Source: Bacteroidota bacterium (GTDB lineage Bacteria > Bacteroidota > Bacteroidia > Chitinophagales > Chitinophagaceae). From it: DNA of 64,000 nt. The notes under the pieces were generated by a model. The model ran no database searches, was not told where the DNA came from, and saw nothing but the letters and a program-made list of their open reading frames with translations. Position numbers and translations under genes: made by a program. The stretch lies in contig JAFDXL010000002.1 in the NCBI GenBank assembly GCA_018267955.1, positions 493,434-557,433 on the forward strand, written 5' to 3'. This document shows, in pieces, positions 41,857 through 52,092 of the stretch (position 1 is its first letter; each line of letters opens with the position of its first letter).

Positions 41857-42600
41857 CTATATCATCGTCCACCAGATATTCTTATCGGCGTATTTACCCC
41901 AGTCTTTAAAGCTATCGCGGAGTGTTTTCTCCAGGTCTTTCTGGTTGGTCTTTTTACCTTTTTCAGATATGGTAAAGTCAGTTTCTTTTGGCGCAACCAG
42001 TTCTACTTTTGTGGCGATCCATGTAGTGTTGAGGCGTGGTATGGCCAGCTCCATGATCATACCGGGCAAGCCGCTAAACATTTCAGGCCCACTGCTGGCA
42101 ATAATGTCTTCTGTATAGAAGGCAACTACATATACAGAGTCAAACATCTTACCTACTGCCTTGCGGCATTTATAATTGCTGATGGTGCGTATCTCATCTG
42201 TTATTTTCCAGTCCAGTTTGCGCATACTGTCTTCTACCAGGAACTTCTGCTCAAACACCTGCTTGCTGGCCTTTACGTTACCTGCTTTCAAATCTGTCAG
42301 TACAATATTTTCACTGGCGGGCGATTGTGCAAACCAAAGCTTAGGCTGGTTATCGGTTTCCCGTCCGGGTTTATAGATAGTTTTCGTCGGAGTGAAATAC
42401 AGGTCAAAATAACTGGTGGCGAACTTAGGTATCTGTGATTTAAAGTTTTCCATCCACCGTTTTTGTTCATCATCCAGGTTGTCAAGCATACGTTGCATGT
42501 TCACTTTCTTTTCATATTCTATCTTACCCTGCATGGTAAACTGCGCATCGCTTTTAAATGCAACTAAGAGTATGGTGCTTATTAAAATTATCTTCTTCAT
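41857..42600 (-). CDS. GLPGLI family protein
   Basis: This 247-residue exported protein (signal 1-19, FKSDAQ) carries the name-giving motif FSGLPGMIMELAIP near residue 180. It matches the uncharacterised GLPGLI family of Bacteroidota. It starts 5 bp after the stop of a TonB-receptor-like gene, the usual arrangement for this family, and presumably acts with it at the outer membrane. No enzymatic motif is visible. Confidence 0.85.
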   Translation of the reverse strand: MKKIILISTILLVAFKSDAQFTMQGKIEYEKKVNMQRMLDNLDDEQKRWMENFKSQIPKFATSYFDLYFTPTKTIYKPGRETDNQPKLWFAQSPASENIVLTDLKAGNVKASKQVFEQKFLVEDSMRKLDWKITDEIRTISNYKCRKAVGKMFDSVYVVAFYTEDIIASSGPEMFSGLPGMIMELAIPRLNTTWIATKVELVAPKETDFTISEKGKKTNQKDLEKTLRDSFKDWGKYADKNIWWTMI

Positions 42601-42605
42601 GGGGC

Positions 42606-45431
42606 TTATTTTACGCTTTGAATAATTTGGGCAGCATTGTTTTGCGGAACGCCTGCTGCAGATTTAGTAAAGTTCCAGGTAAGGCTGATCATGCCGTAAC
42701 GGCGAATGGTATTGTAGTTATCCTGCGTCACATAGTTGTTCTGGGCATAACGTGTAAAACCAAGATTCTGGTTCAGTATGTCAAATGCAGACATGCGCAG
42801 TTCCAGTTGCTTGTTCTTCAGGAATTTCTTCGATACATAAGCATTCCATTTGAACACATTGTTGTTTTGGTCAAATACCGTAGTTTGCTCCCGCACATAC
42901 CAGTTAAAGTCGGTACCTATTTCAAAATTCAATGGCAACTCATACGATATCTCAAATTCTGTACTGGTATTCCAGAAGCTGGTGGTATACGTGCTGATGG
43001 TGGCCTTGTTATCGTTATAGGTAACACTTGGGTTAAGGCTTATTGAGAATTTTTCATCACTGGTAGTATAGTCTGCACGCAAGCCTACGGTATAGGTGTT
43101 ATTATCGCTCACATTCTTTACTCCGTTGATGTAGTTATTGATATGGTTCAGCCCAAGGTTCACATATCCACCTGCGTTCACTGTCTTCTTTATCTTGGCA
43201 CCATAGCTAAAATAACCCCATGCGCTATAATTGCCATTTACGTTTACATATTGGTAAGTATGGCGGCCCAGTGCATCCGTATTATCAGAGCGGCTAATAG
43301 CATTGTTAGATGTATTAAAACTCAGGCTCGACCAGATATAACGGCCACTCAACATTTTATAGTCGTTGAAGCTCACGCTTACTCTTTGTTTGAATTCCTG
43401 TTTCAGGGCCGAGTTACCTATGGCAATATTCAGCGGATCCAGGTTGTTGCGGAAGGGCTGTATCTGGTCTATAGTAGGTTGATTGGTACTACCATAATAG
43501 TTAAAAGAAATACGTGTCTGCTTACTGAACTTATAGGTAAAGTTGGCAGCAGGGAAGAAGTTGACAAAATCACGCTTACGCGATGTATCCAGCATCAGGT
43601 CTTTCTGTTCAAAATTGGCATAAGATGCAGAAGCCCCCGCTGAGAAGTTTATCTTTTTGAATACAAAACGGAAGTTGGTACCCCCGTTATGGGTCGTTAC
43701 ATTATACTGATATTTATTGCTGTATACACTATCCAGCACATCATAGTCCTTTCCTCCGTTGTTATAGGTTTCGTGAACAGAGTTATTATTATCCAGCTTA
43801 AAGGAATAATTCAGCTCCAGGAATACCTTTTTGGCAACTAATGGTTCTGTATAGGATATGCGCGATGATAGATTCAGCGCCTTGGTATTAGTTATCTTTT
43901 TCTGATCGGTAGTAAGTGTAAGAAACTGGCCGGCAACGGTAGTATCTTTTACAGAGGTGGTATTGTTCAGGTGCCCATCGCCTTCCGTTTCGCGATAATA
44001 TTCTGTAAGGTTGAAGGAAACTGTCCTCCCTTCTTTTTTGAACTTCTTACGATAGTCTAGCGTACTATTAATGCTCTTTGTTGTAGCGTCATTGGTTACT
44101 CTTCGCGTACTCCTGTTTATCTGCTGATCGCTGCCGCTCAAGGTCTGGGCATCAAAATCAGATGTTGTTTGTGTGTTCGAATAACCGGAGTTGGCTGTCA
44201 GCTTAATGGAAGAGGTAGAATCCAGTTTCCAGTCAAATAAACCATCTACACGATGCCTTTGCCCGGTCTTGTACACATTCTGGTTTTGCTTCGTGTAGTA
44301 GGTAGAATCAGGCAAAGTGTATTGTGTAATTGTATTGGTAGTAGTAGTGATATCCTGTTTGGCATACCGGTAATTACTTGCCAGGTGTTCTTTTTCCTGG
44401 TTCCATTTGTCTGCAAAGTGCAGGCCACCTGTGTATGCTTTAGGTATACCCTGTCCATTGTACTGTCCATCCCAGCTCGAGAAATCATCATCGTCATTGG
44501 AGTAATATGTCACATAACTTCCGTCATCCGTCATGGTAGAGTTGGTATTACTGGCGCCGTATTTATCCTTATCCTCCCAGCCAAGGCCTATTTTTCCTGT
44601 GTTAGATGCAATACCAAATGCTGATAGCTGCCTTTTACCTTTGAAAGAGTTAATCATAGCCTGGTTCTCAAAATACCCGCGTTCATCGCCGGCACCGCCG
44701 CCTGCAACCACTTTCCCAAAAAAGCCTTTCTTCTTATCATCCTTCAGCTGCAGGTTGATGGTCTTTATCTTTTCCCCGTCATCTATCCCGGTAAACTCTG
44801 CCTGGTCGCTTTTCTTATCATATACCTGTACTTTATCTACAGCCTTTGCCTGCAGGCTCTTGGTCACAACAGCCGGATCGTCCGTAAAAAACTCCTCGCC
44901 GTCCACCAATACTTTCTCCACTTTTTCGCCCTGTGCTATAATTTGGCCGTTCTTATCCACCTGTATGCCGGGCAACTTTTTCAGCAGGGCTTCTACAGTG
45001 GCATTGTCCCTGGTTTTAAAACTATCTGCAACATATTCTATCGTATCACCTTTTACTTTAATAGCTGCATATTCTTTGGTCATTACAAATTCCTTCAGCA
45101 GATGCACACGCGATATCATAGGTATAGTACCCAGGTCTATAGGCCTTTCATCTTTGATATCTATATAATCTATATAGTCGGCCAGGCCGGGAAAGGTGGT
45201 CATAAAAATGTACTTCCCTTTAGATTGTGCGTGCAACTCAAAAGTTCCATCATCTTTTGCCCGGGCAAAGGATTCCATTACAGAATCTTTAGCTCGCAAT
45301 AACGTGATGCAGGCATTGGGAAGTGTATTGTTGCTGGCTGTGTCCGAAACGGTACCTTTTATCAGGTACGATTGGGCGTGTACGGTGGTGGCTGCTGCCA
45401 GTAGCAGCAGAAGTGTTATCAAGGGACGCAT
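42606..45431 (-). CDS. TonB-receptor-like outer-membrane barrel with carboxypeptidase-like domain
   Basis: This 941-residue outer-membrane protein has a signal peptide (1-19, TVHAQ) and an N-terminal carboxypeptidase-regulatory-like beta domain (IKGTVSDTASNNTLPNACITLLR). A plug-like domain follows (VEALLKKLPGIQVDKNGQIIAQGEKVEKVLVDGEEFFTDDP, which includes the LPG[IV]x[VL] plug motif). A long barrel occupies the rest, with many repeated Y/T/N-rich strands. It is co-transcribed with a GLPGLI gene. The substrate is unknown; peptide or siderophore uptake is possible but unsupported. Confidence 0.82.
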   Translation of the reverse strand: MRPLITLLLLLAAATTVHAQSYLIKGTVSDTASNNTLPNACITLLRAKDSVMESFARAKDDGTFELHAQSKGKYIFMTTFPGLADYIDYIDIKDERPIDLGTIPMISRVHLLKEFVMTKEYAAIKVKGDTIEYVADSFKTRDNATVEALLKKLPGIQVDKNGQIIAQGEKVEKVLVDGEEFFTDDPAVVTKSLQAKAVDKVQVYDKKSDQAEFTGIDDGEKIKTINLQLKDDKKKGFFGKVVAGGGAGDERGYFENQAMINSFKGKRQLSAFGIASNTGKIGLGWEDKDKYGASNTNSTMTDDGSYVTYYSNDDDDFSSWDGQYNGQGIPKAYTGGLHFADKWNQEKEHLASNYRYAKQDITTTTNTITQYTLPDSTYYTKQNQNVYKTGQRHRVDGLFDWKLDSTSSIKLTANSGYSNTQTTSDFDAQTLSGSDQQINRSTRRVTNDATTKSINSTLDYRKKFKKEGRTVSFNLTEYYRETEGDGHLNNTTSVKDTTVAGQFLTLTTDQKKITNTKALNLSSRISYTEPLVAKKVFLELNYSFKLDNNNSVHETYNNGGKDYDVLDSVYSNKYQYNVTTHNGGTNFRFVFKKINFSAGASASYANFEQKDLMLDTSRKRDFVNFFPAANFTYKFSKQTRISFNYYGSTNQPTIDQIQPFRNNLDPLNIAIGNSALKQEFKQRVSVSFNDYKMLSGRYIWSSLSFNTSNNAISRSDNTDALGRHTYQYVNVNGNYSAWGYFSYGAKIKKTVNAGGYVNLGLNHINNYINGVKNVSDNNTYTVGLRADYTTSDEKFSISLNPSVTYNDNKATISTYTTSFWNTSTEFEISYELPLNFEIGTDFNWYVREQTTVFDQNNNVFKWNAYVSKKFLKNKQLELRMSAFDILNQNLGFTRYAQNNYVTQDNYNTIRRYGMISLTWNFTKSAAGVPQNNAAQIIQSVK

Positions 45432-45599
45432 AAGTAGGTGCTAATGGATGTGTGTTACATTAACGTGACAAAAATGTGCTTATTGTTTTATTATCCGAAA
45501 TTATAAATGTTAAAAAAACTAAAACGAAAAGGGGGATTTTTGATGAGCTAAATCATCTTCGGAAAAGACAAGCTATTTTTTATCTACAGGTTAGTTTTC

Positions 45600-45607
45600 T
45601 ATCTTTG
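45600..45607 (+). promoter_or_regulatory. Bacteroidota -7 box of pyrG
   Basis: TATCTTTG fits TAnnTTTG and lies about 80 bp upstream of the pyrG ATG. A T-run at 45575-45580 could take the -33 position. Confidence 0.45.
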
Positions 45608-45685
45608 CATGACCGTTAGAGCGAATCCCCCAATTTATTGTTTTATTCGAGCTGCAATACCGGTCTGTTTTAAAGGCAGGACGTT

Positions 45686-47341
45686 ATGACTAAGTATATT
45701 TTTGTAACCGGAGGCGTTACTTCTTCATTAGGAAAAGGCATTATAGCGGCATCGCTGGCCAAATTATTACAAGCGCGTGGTTTCCGCACAACCATCCAAA
45801 AGTTCGACCCCTACATCAACGTAGATCCGGGTACTTTAAACCCCTACGAACACGGGGAATGTTATGTGACGGAAGATGGTGCAGAAACAGACCTGGATCT
45901 GGGCCACTACGAGCGTTTTTTGAACACCTACACATCGCAGGCCAACAACGTAACTACCGGGCGCATCTACCAATATGTGATCAATAAAGAGCGTGAGGGT
46001 GCATTTCTTGGTAAAACCGTACAGGTGATACCGCATATCACCGATGAGATCAAGCGCCGCATGACCTTGCTGGGTAAGGATAATAAATATGATATCATCA
46101 TTACAGAGCTGGGTGGTACCGTGGGCGATATCGAATCGCTGCCATATATAGAGGCAGTTCGCCAGATGAAATGGGAAATGGGTGATGAAAATGCACTGGT
46201 AGTACACCTGACACTGATCCCTTACCTGCGTGCAGCAAAAGAATTGAAGACCAAGCCTACACAGCACTCTGTAAAGATGATGAGCGAGCATGGCCTGAAC
46301 CCGGATATCCTTGTTTGCCGTACAGAAGAACCATTATACAAAGACCTGAAAAGAAAGATCGCGCTTTTCTGTAATGTAACACAGGATGCAGTTATTGAAG
46401 CTCTCGACGCGGATACTATCTACGGTGTACCGCTGGAAATGATGAGCGAAAGGCTGGATGAGATCTGCCTGCAAAAAATGAATATGCCTGCAGGTAAAGA
46501 ACCGGATCTGAACAAATGGAAAGAGTTCCTGAACAAGCTGCGCTATCCAAAATCTAAAGTAACCATCGGCCTGATAGGTAAATATGTAGAGCTGCAGGAT
46601 GCCTACAAATCTATCCTGGAAGCATTTATACATGCAGGCGCCATCAACGAATGTAAGGTAGAGATACGTAACATACACTCTGAATACCTGACACCGGAAA
46701 ATGCGCGTGAGAAGCTCCAGAACCTGGATGCCATACTGGTAGCGCCGGGCTTTGGCCACCGTGGCATCGAAGGTAAGATAGATGCTATCCGCTATGCCCG
46801 CGAAAACAAGATACCATTCTTCGGTATCTGCCTGGGTATGCAAATGGCTTGTGTGGAGTTTGCAAGAAATGTATTGGGAATGGCCAATGCACACTCTACA
46901 GAAATGAATCCTGATACGCATAATGCGGTCATCAGCATGATGGAAGAGCAAAAGAATATTACACAAATGGGTGGTACTATGCGCTTAGGTGCTTACGATT
47001 GCGAACTGAAAAGCGGATCAAAAGCGGCAGGTATTTATGGATCTACCCGTATTTCTGAGCGTCACCGCCATCGTTACGAGTTCAATAACGAATACCTCGA
47101 TGCATTCGAAAAAGCGGGTATGGTTCCTGTAGGTACTAACCCTGCTACCGGCCTGGTAGAAGTAGTAGAAATACCCGAGCACCCATTCTATGTAGGTGTA
47201 CAGTTCCACCCCGAATATAAGAGCACAGTAGAAAATCCGCATCCGTTGTTTGTAGCCTTTGTGAAAGCTGCTAAAGAAGCACAGGAAAAAAGGAATGGCC
47301 ACAACCATCCCATTTTTCAGGATAGTGTAGCAGAAGGATAA
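45686..47341 (+). CDS. pyrG: CTP synthase
   Basis: This 551-residue enzyme makes CTP from UTP, ATP and glutamine. The N-terminal synthetase domain starts [15 protein letters not shown] (P-loop-like). The C-terminal class I glutamine amidotransferase domain has the nucleophile in [18 protein letters not shown] and the His-Glu pair in QFHPEYKS. Length is typical. A strong hairpin terminator follows, so it is transcribed alone. No attenuator is seen in the ~80-base leader. Confidence 0.97.
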   Translation: MTKYIFVTGGVTSSLGKGIIAASLAKLLQARGFRTTIQKFDPYINVDPGTLNPYEHGECYVTEDGAETDLDLGHYERFLNTYTSQANNVTTGRIYQYVINKEREGAFLGKTVQVIPHITDEIKRRMTLLGKDNKYDIIITELGGTVGDIESLPYIEAVRQMKWEMGDENALVVHLTLIPYLRAAKELKTKPTQHSVKMMSEHGLNPDILVCRTEEPLYKDLKRKIALFCNVTQDAVIEALDADTIYGVPLEMMSERLDEICLQKMNMPAGKEPDLNKWKEFLNKLRYPKSKVTIGLIGKYVELQDAYKSILEAFIHAGAINECKVEIRNIHSEYLTPENAREKLQNLDAILVAPGFGHRGIEGKIDAIRYARENKIPFFGICLGMQMACVEFARNVLGMANAHSTEMNPDTHNAVISMMEEQKNITQMGGTMRLGAYDCELKSGSKAAGIYGSTRISERHRHRYEFNNEYLDAFEKAGMVPVGTNPATGLVEVVEIPEHPFYVGVQFHPEYKSTVENPHPLFVAFVKAAKEAQEKRNGHNHPIFQDSVAEG

Positions 47342-47356
47342 TCAATATTTAATTTT

Positions 47357-47393
47357 AAAAAAGGCTTAATGATAAATCATTAAGCCTTTTTTG
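47357..47393 (+). terminator. Terminator of pyrG
   Basis: The 17-bp stem AAAAAAGGCTTAATGAT / ATCATTAAGCCTTTTTT has a two-base nominal loop that will open further. Confidence 0.9.
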
Positions 47394-47440
47394 TTGCTAT
47401 ATAATAAATCCATAATTTTTATCATTCATATATTTCATAG

Positions 47441-48388
47441 GTGAAGGTCTCAGGCATTATATTATTTCTCTTGGTTTCTTTGACATGTTTTTGCCAGGAA
47501 ATAAAATTTGCGATGCCCATACAAGGGTTACAAGGAAAGGACTTTTTTATTGATATGTATATAGATCACGACCCTTCTACCGGAATAAAGGATGCATTTT
47601 GTGGAGATAAAACTTACAATGGTCATAAAGGAACTGACTTCACACTTCGCAGTTTTAAAACGATGGACAGTGGCATTTATGTGCATGCAATAGCAGACGG
47701 TGTGGTTTTAGCTGCAAGCGACGGGGAGTTTGATAGGAACACTGATTGGTTAAAGACCGGTATGGGCAATTTTATCCTGATACTTCACGAGGGCCGCTAT
47801 CGTACGTTTTACGGCCATTTGATGAAAAACTCTTCCAAGGTACATCTTGGTGATAGCGTCAAAAAAGGACAGGTATTGGCAAAGGTGGGATCTTCGGGAT
47901 ACTCAAAGGGTCCCCATCTGCACCTTGAAATTTATGATATACTACTAATGGATAAGTTGGTAGACCCATTTGCGGGACCTTGCCAGGTTAACAATTCATC
48001 GTTATGGGAGTACCAACCCATCTATGATACCGCTTCTTATCCTATCGAAGACGGCTTTACACCCTATATCCCTCGTCTAGATTCACTCAAAATGAGATGG
48101 TTCGTAAGTGATACCATCTATGCCAATAAGGACACAGTTGCATGTCATTGGATTTTAATGCATGGCCTTCGGAAACAAGACATTGTTAAAACAGAATGGT
48201 TAGACAGAAATGGTAAAATCAAAATGCAATACAGCGACACTGTCAAGGAAAATGAATGGTTTACCTATCATTGGAATTATGTGCTTATGCCCGTTAGACC
48301 AGGTATGTATCTTGTTCGTTGTTTTGTAAATGACAAACTTGTTGCGATAAGAAACTGCTATATTAAAATATACGAAGAGGAGCAATAG
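47441..48388 (+). CDS. Secreted M23-family metallopeptidase (LytM-like)
   Basis: This 315-residue exported protein uses a GTG start at 47441, supported by an in-frame stop just before it and an immediate signal peptide (MKVSGIILFLLVSLTCFC). The peptidase M23 core has the zinc ligand pair HxxxD in NGHKGTDF and the HxH set GPHLHLE, with FILILHEGRYRTFYGHL between them. LytM-type enzymes cut peptidoglycan crosslinks. The C-terminal ~110 residues are a small beta domain. The gene is AT-rich and not operonic. Confidence 0.85.
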   Translation: MKVSGIILFLLVSLTCFCQEIKFAMPIQGLQGKDFFIDMYIDHDPSTGIKDAFCGDKTYNGHKGTDFTLRSFKTMDSGIYVHAIADGVVLAASDGEFDRNTDWLKTGMGNFILILHEGRYRTFYGHLMKNSSKVHLGDSVKKGQVLAKVGSSGYSKGPHLHLEIYDILLMDKLVDPFAGPCQVNNSSLWEYQPIYDTASYPIEDGFTPYIPRLDSLKMRWFVSDTIYANKDTVACHWILMHGLRKQDIVKTEWLDRNGKIKMQYSDTVKENEWFTYHWNYVLMPVRPGMYLVRCFVNDKLVAIRNCYIKIYEEEQ

Positions 48389-48389
48389 C

Positions 48390-48956
48390 CTATTTTTTTA
48401 TAAAGCACCAGGCAGTATCTCTTCCTTCAGTATGTACCTGCAGGTTGATGCACTGGTCGTCGCTACTCAGCACATGAAAACTTTCCATACGTTCCATGTC
48501 CTCCCGGTAATAACGCCCTACATAATGCTCATATATAAAGTTATCTTTCAATAGCTCATAGCTGGCATTGCCCATCACCGTGCGGTTTTCCCGCACTACA
48601 TAGCCATCACTTGCTGCAACTTTAGTATCCGGTAAAACCGCTACCAGGAATGGTATAGAAAAAATGATGAAAGCAATACGTTCAATTGCAAAAAGCAATA
48701 CGAGCATTGCGCAATACGCAAGTGCAAAACCAAAGTATATTTTATAGCCCCGTTTCAACTGCTTATATACAGCCAGGCTCAATAATGTAGTAACAAAAAA
48801 TATGATCACCGCTGCTACCGATAATTGCCAGTGCAGCAATATGCGGATGTTGCTATAAGAGAAAAAGATCAACACTGGCAAAGAAGCCAATGCTATAAAA
48901 TGCCAACGCACCAGCTTTTTTGCAAAACCGGTGCGTTGAGTATCGTTGTTATTCAT
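48390..48956 (-). CDS. Small integral membrane protein, unknown
   Basis: This 188-residue protein has about four membrane helices in its first 110 residues (WHFIALASLPVLIFFSY, AAVIIFFVTTLLSLAVY, FGFALAYCAMLVLLFAI, FIIFSIPFLVAVLP) and a soluble tail with ERMESFHVLSSDDQCINLQVH. No family is recognised. It starts 10 bp after the ychF stop and is probably co-transcribed with it. Confidence 0.65.
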   Translation of the reverse strand: MNNNDTQRTGFAKKLVRWHFIALASLPVLIFFSYSNIRILLHWQLSVAAVIIFFVTTLLSLAVYKQLKRGYKIYFGFALAYCAMLVLLFAIERIAFIIFSIPFLVAVLPDTKVAASDGYVVRENRTVMGNASYELLKDNFIYEHYVGRYYREDMERMESFHVLSSDDQCINLQVHTEGRDTAWCFIKK

Positions 48957-48966
48957 TCAATTCAGG

Positions 48967-50064
48967 TTATACGTTAAAGCGGAAGTGCAATACATCGCCA
49001 TCCTGAACAATGTATTCCTTTCCTTCTATACGTAATTTACCATTTTCGCGGCAAGCAGCCTCACTTTTAAATGTCACATAATCGTTATAAGCGATGGTCT
49101 CTGCTTTAATGAATCCTTTTTCGAAGTCCGTATGTATCACACTGGCAGCCTGTGGGGCTTTCCAGCCACGGTGTATGGTCCATGCGCGTACTTCCTGCAC
49201 ACCGGCAGTGAAATACGTGATCAGGTTCAGCAATTCATAGGCCGCGCGTATAAGGCGGTTCAGGCCCGGTTCTTTCAACCCATATTCACCGAGGAACATT
49301 TCTTTGTCCTCTGCATTTTCCATTTCAGATATCTGCGCCTCGATGGTGTTGTTCATTACGATCACCTGCGCACCTTCTTCTTTGGCCACTTTTACCAGCG
49401 CTTCAGAGTACTTATTACCCGTGTGGATAGAGCCTTCATCGATATTTGCTACGTACAGCACAGGTTTTTGGGTCAGCAGGAAAAGGTCTGCAATGGCCTC
49501 CAGGTCTTCACCTTCCAGCTTCAGGGCGCGGATATTTTTGCCCTGGTATAGATGCTCTTTACACTGTACCAGTACATCATACACCCTTTTAGCTTTAGGA
49601 TCGTTCTTGGCTATTTTTTCATAGCGCTGCATTTTCTTCTCTACGCTCTCCAGGTCTTTCAGTTGCAGCTCTGTATCAATGATCTCCTTATCGCTTACCG
49701 GGTTGATCTCCCCTTCTTCACGCAGGATGTTCTCATCTTCAAAACAACGGATCACGTGTACAATGGCATCTACCTCACGTATGTTAGCCAGGAATTTATT
49801 ACCCAGGCCTTCTCCCTTGCTGGCACCTTTTACCAGGCCGGCAATATCCACAAACTCTATGGTTGTAGGCACAATACGCTGAGGCTGAACCAGTTCTGCC
49901 AGTTTAGCAAGTCGCTCGTCCGGTACATCTACCTGCCCTACGTTTGGTTCTATGGTACAGAACCTGTAGTTGCTTGCCTGTGCCTTGGCGCTGTTGCTCA
50001 CTGCATTAAATAATGTTGATTTACCTACGTTCGGAAGGCCTACTATACCTGCTTGCAAAGCCAT
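48967..50064 (-). CDS. ychF: YchF-type universally conserved ATPase
   Basis: Starting at the ATG at 50064 gives 365 residues, the standard length; an upstream reading to 50097 adds an atypical tail. The Obg-like G domain shows [14 protein letters not shown], the switch region [20 protein letters not shown], and a C-terminal TGS domain ([16 protein letters not shown]). YchF/OLA1 prefers ATP over GTP and is linked to ribosome binding and oxidative stress response. It lies in a run of minus-strand genes. Confidence 0.95.
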   Translation of the reverse strand: MALQAGIVGLPNVGKSTLFNAVSNSAKAQASNYRFCTIEPNVGQVDVPDERLAKLAELVQPQRIVPTTIEFVDIAGLVKGASKGEGLGNKFLANIREVDAIVHVIRCFEDENILREEGEINPVSDKEIIDTELQLKDLESVEKKMQRYEKIAKNDPKAKRVYDVLVQCKEHLYQGKNIRALKLEGEDLEAIADLFLLTQKPVLYVANIDEGSIHTGNKYSEALVKVAKEEGAQVIVMNNTIEAQISEMENAEDKEMFLGEYGLKEPGLNRLIRAAYELLNLITYFTAGVQEVRAWTIHRGWKAPQAASVIHTDFEKGFIKAETIAYNDYVTFKSEAACRENGKLRIEGKEYIVQDGDVLHFRFNV

Positions 50065-50140
50065 ATAACTTTCAAAAATTTGCGCAAAGGTACGCATTTG
50101 GTTGAGTTAATAAGGCAATATGTCGGTAGGGAGCAGGCAG

Positions 50141-50887
50141 TTAGGGGCGATTACCGGTTTTTAGCTTCGATAAAGCTTCGGTCATCTGGTGATGCACGCG
50201 TTCCTTTAATACAGATACCTGGCTAATGTCCATATCCGCTACACTAACGGGCGGTAAGTAAATAACCCGGTTCCTGCCCGGCCACAATTTCCACCAGGCG
50301 CTGTAATGCCAGCGATGTACGGTATCTGCAAATATCGTGGGCAGTATGGGTGTTTGGGTATTAATAGCCAGCCTGAAGGCCCCATCATAAAAGTCTTTCA
50401 GGGGTTCTGTACCTTCATTAAAGGTTCCTTCGGGGAAGATGGCGATATTACATTCATGCTTCAGCATTCGCCACATCAGCCGCAGGCTGCGCGACCGGCT
50501 ATGGGCACTGCTGCGATCTACCAGTATGGCCAGCTGCTTATATACAAAACCAAATACAGGTATCGATGCCATTTCTTTCTTGGCCAGCGTGCGGAAGTAA
50601 TGCGGTATCGCTGCATAGATCAGCACGGTATCCATATAGGATATATGATTGGCAACATATACATATCGCTCTTTCGAAGGCCGGTTGCCCCTTCGTATCA
50701 TAGGCTGGCCTATTAAAACCAGCCAGGCCTGTGCCCAGTAATGCACAATATTCCAGATGGTGCGCCGGGCCCATACCTTGTTCCATATACCTAGCAGAAC
50801 AAATATGGGAAACGCAGCCAACAGGCATACCAAAAAGGTTGCCAATACATATATAGTGTAAAAAGGCTGAAGGAACCTTTTAAGCAT
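50141..50887 (-). CDS. plsC: 1-acyl-glycerol-3-phosphate acyltransferase (PlsC-like)
   Basis: This 248-residue membrane-bound acyltransferase makes phosphatidic acid in phospholipid synthesis. The catalytic HX4D motif is VANHISYMDTVLIY, and the substrate-binding FPEGTFNEGTE block is complete. Two hydrophobic helices at the N-terminus anchor it. It is 6 bp downstream of a small membrane-protein gene. The acyl chain specificity cannot be judged. Confidence 0.9.
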   Translation of the reverse strand: MLKRFLQPFYTIYVLATFLVCLLAAFPIFVLLGIWNKVWARRTIWNIVHYWAQAWLVLIGQPMIRRGNRPSKERYVYVANHISYMDTVLIYAAIPHYFRTLAKKEMASIPVFGFVYKQLAILVDRSSAHSRSRSLRLMWRMLKHECNIAIFPEGTFNEGTEPLKDFYDGAFRLAINTQTPILPTIFADTVHRWHYSAWWKLWPGRNRVIYLPPVSVADMDISQVSVLKERVHHQMTEALSKLKTGNRP

Positions 50888-50893
50888 ACCGCA

Positions 50894-51364
50894 TTACATG
50901 CCGGGGAACATAGCCCTGCCAATATCCTGGCGGAAAGGCCATGGGATAGTGAATAATATAATAAGCAATGCAATTATCGTAAACCAGAACAGCTTGCGGA
51001 ATTTTGCTTTGTCTTCGATATTCTTTTTAGTGCTGCTATAACCAATGTGTACCAAAACGATGGCAATGATCATACCCGTGATATGCTCCACTGCCCAGAA
51101 ACGGCTTGCATGATCTTTCATAACAGCTGCCATACCTTGGTTTTGGATGTTTTTGATACCCCATGCGCCTGTGAAATAAAGTATCAGCCCCAGGAGCAAC
51201 TGTATATCGCAGGATATCATCAGGAATAAAGCGGGGCGCTTGTTAGCACCTGTAAATGCTTTACCGCTGTTCATATCAGCCAGGCTTTTGAAGATCGTCC
51301 ACAAAGCGAAAATGAGTACAAACCAGCGAAGAATACTGTGCAGGTGCAAAAGTCCTTGTTGCAT
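50894..51364 (-). CDS. Four-helix membrane protein, unknown
   Basis: This 156-residue protein has four clear membrane helices (residues ~10-28, 45-67, 85-108, 128-145) with histidines near helix starts (LLHLHSILRWFVLIF, AVEHITGMIIAIVLVHIGY). The layout resembles small cytochrome-b-like membrane proteins found throughout Bacteroidota, but haem binding is only suggested. It sits 6 bp upstream of plsC. Confidence 0.7.
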   Translation of the reverse strand: MQQGLLHLHSILRWFVLIFALWTIFKSLADMNSGKAFTGANKRPALFLMISCDIQLLLGLILYFTGAWGIKNIQNQGMAAVMKDHASRFWAVEHITGMIIAIVLVHIGYSSTKKNIEDKAKFRKLFWFTIIALLIILFTIPWPFRQDIGRAMFPGM

Positions 51365-51419
51365 AGCGGGATGAATTTGTGTGCAATCTACAACGCGCAG
51401 CTTTAGTACGCAAACAAAA

Positions 51420-51959
51420 TTACCAGTTCATTCTTTCGCGCAGGCGGCGTATCTGCTCCATATGATGGCGGCTATGCCATGCATACAATGCTGTCACTTC
51501 CCATATAGGAATATTTCTTTGGTGTTCCGGGTGGTAAAAAGTACGGTCCCATTCTTCAGGCTGTAAGGCCTTCAGGGTTGCCACCCAGCGCCTGTGCAAG
51601 GCATGTATCAATGTGTTGGAAACATTTACGGGTACGATCTCCACATCCGGCAGCAAAGCCCATTCTGCTTCTTTATAGGTTTTTATTGTAGGGTTATCCT
51701 CTGTCAGCGCAAGTTTAACCCTGATGTAGGCATTCATATGGCTGTCTGCTATATGGTGTATCACCTGGTTGGTATTCCACCCCGCCGGGCGGTAGGGTAT
51801 TCTCAATTGTTCTTCGTCAAGATTCTCAATGCACAGATCCAGCCACCCCGGTAGCGCATCCAGTACTTCTACCCATTCTTTAATATCAGTTAAGTTGTAT
51901 GTTTCCGGCTTTTTGTAGCGGCCTATAGGATACCGCAGGTCTTCCATTTCGGTGTGCAT
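51420..51959 (-). CDS. DinB-superfamily protein (YfiT/bacillithiol transferase-like)
   Basis: This 179-residue four-helix DinB-fold protein has the metal-binding histidine triad visible as HHIADSH in the third region and WHSRHHMEQIRRLRER near the C-terminus. The N-terminal block YPIGRYKKPETYNLTDIKEWVEVLDALPGWL matches YfiT, the group that includes bacillithiol S-transferases (BstA). Thiol-transferase activity is therefore a good guess. It is the first gene of the minus-strand run. Confidence 0.87.
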   Translation of the reverse strand: MHTEMEDLRYPIGRYKKPETYNLTDIKEWVEVLDALPGWLDLCIENLDEEQLRIPYRPAGWNTNQVIHHIADSHMNAYIRVKLALTEDNPTIKTYKEAEWALLPDVEIVPVNVSNTLIHALHRRWVATLKALQPEEWDRTFYHPEHQRNIPIWEVTALYAWHSRHHMEQIRRLRERMNW

Positions 51960-52020
51960 AAGGTGGAGTTTCAGCTTACGAAATTAAGATTATTAAACTA
52001 TTAAAGCCTGTGCACATATT

Positions 52021-52049
52021 TTGAAAGATGGCCTTATTGACTATTTTAG
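52021..52049 (+). promoter_or_regulatory. Promoter-like pair upstream of the DUF3667 genes
   Basis: TTG at 52021-52023 (-33 type) is 18 bp from TATTTTAG at 52042-52049. The same TATTTTAG occurs at 2639-2646 (scoA) and 30988-30995 (hddA), so it may be a local variant of the -7 box. Confidence 0.4.
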
Positions 52050-52092
52050 CTTTTTGCAGATATACAAATACCTCATCAACCTATAAATATAT

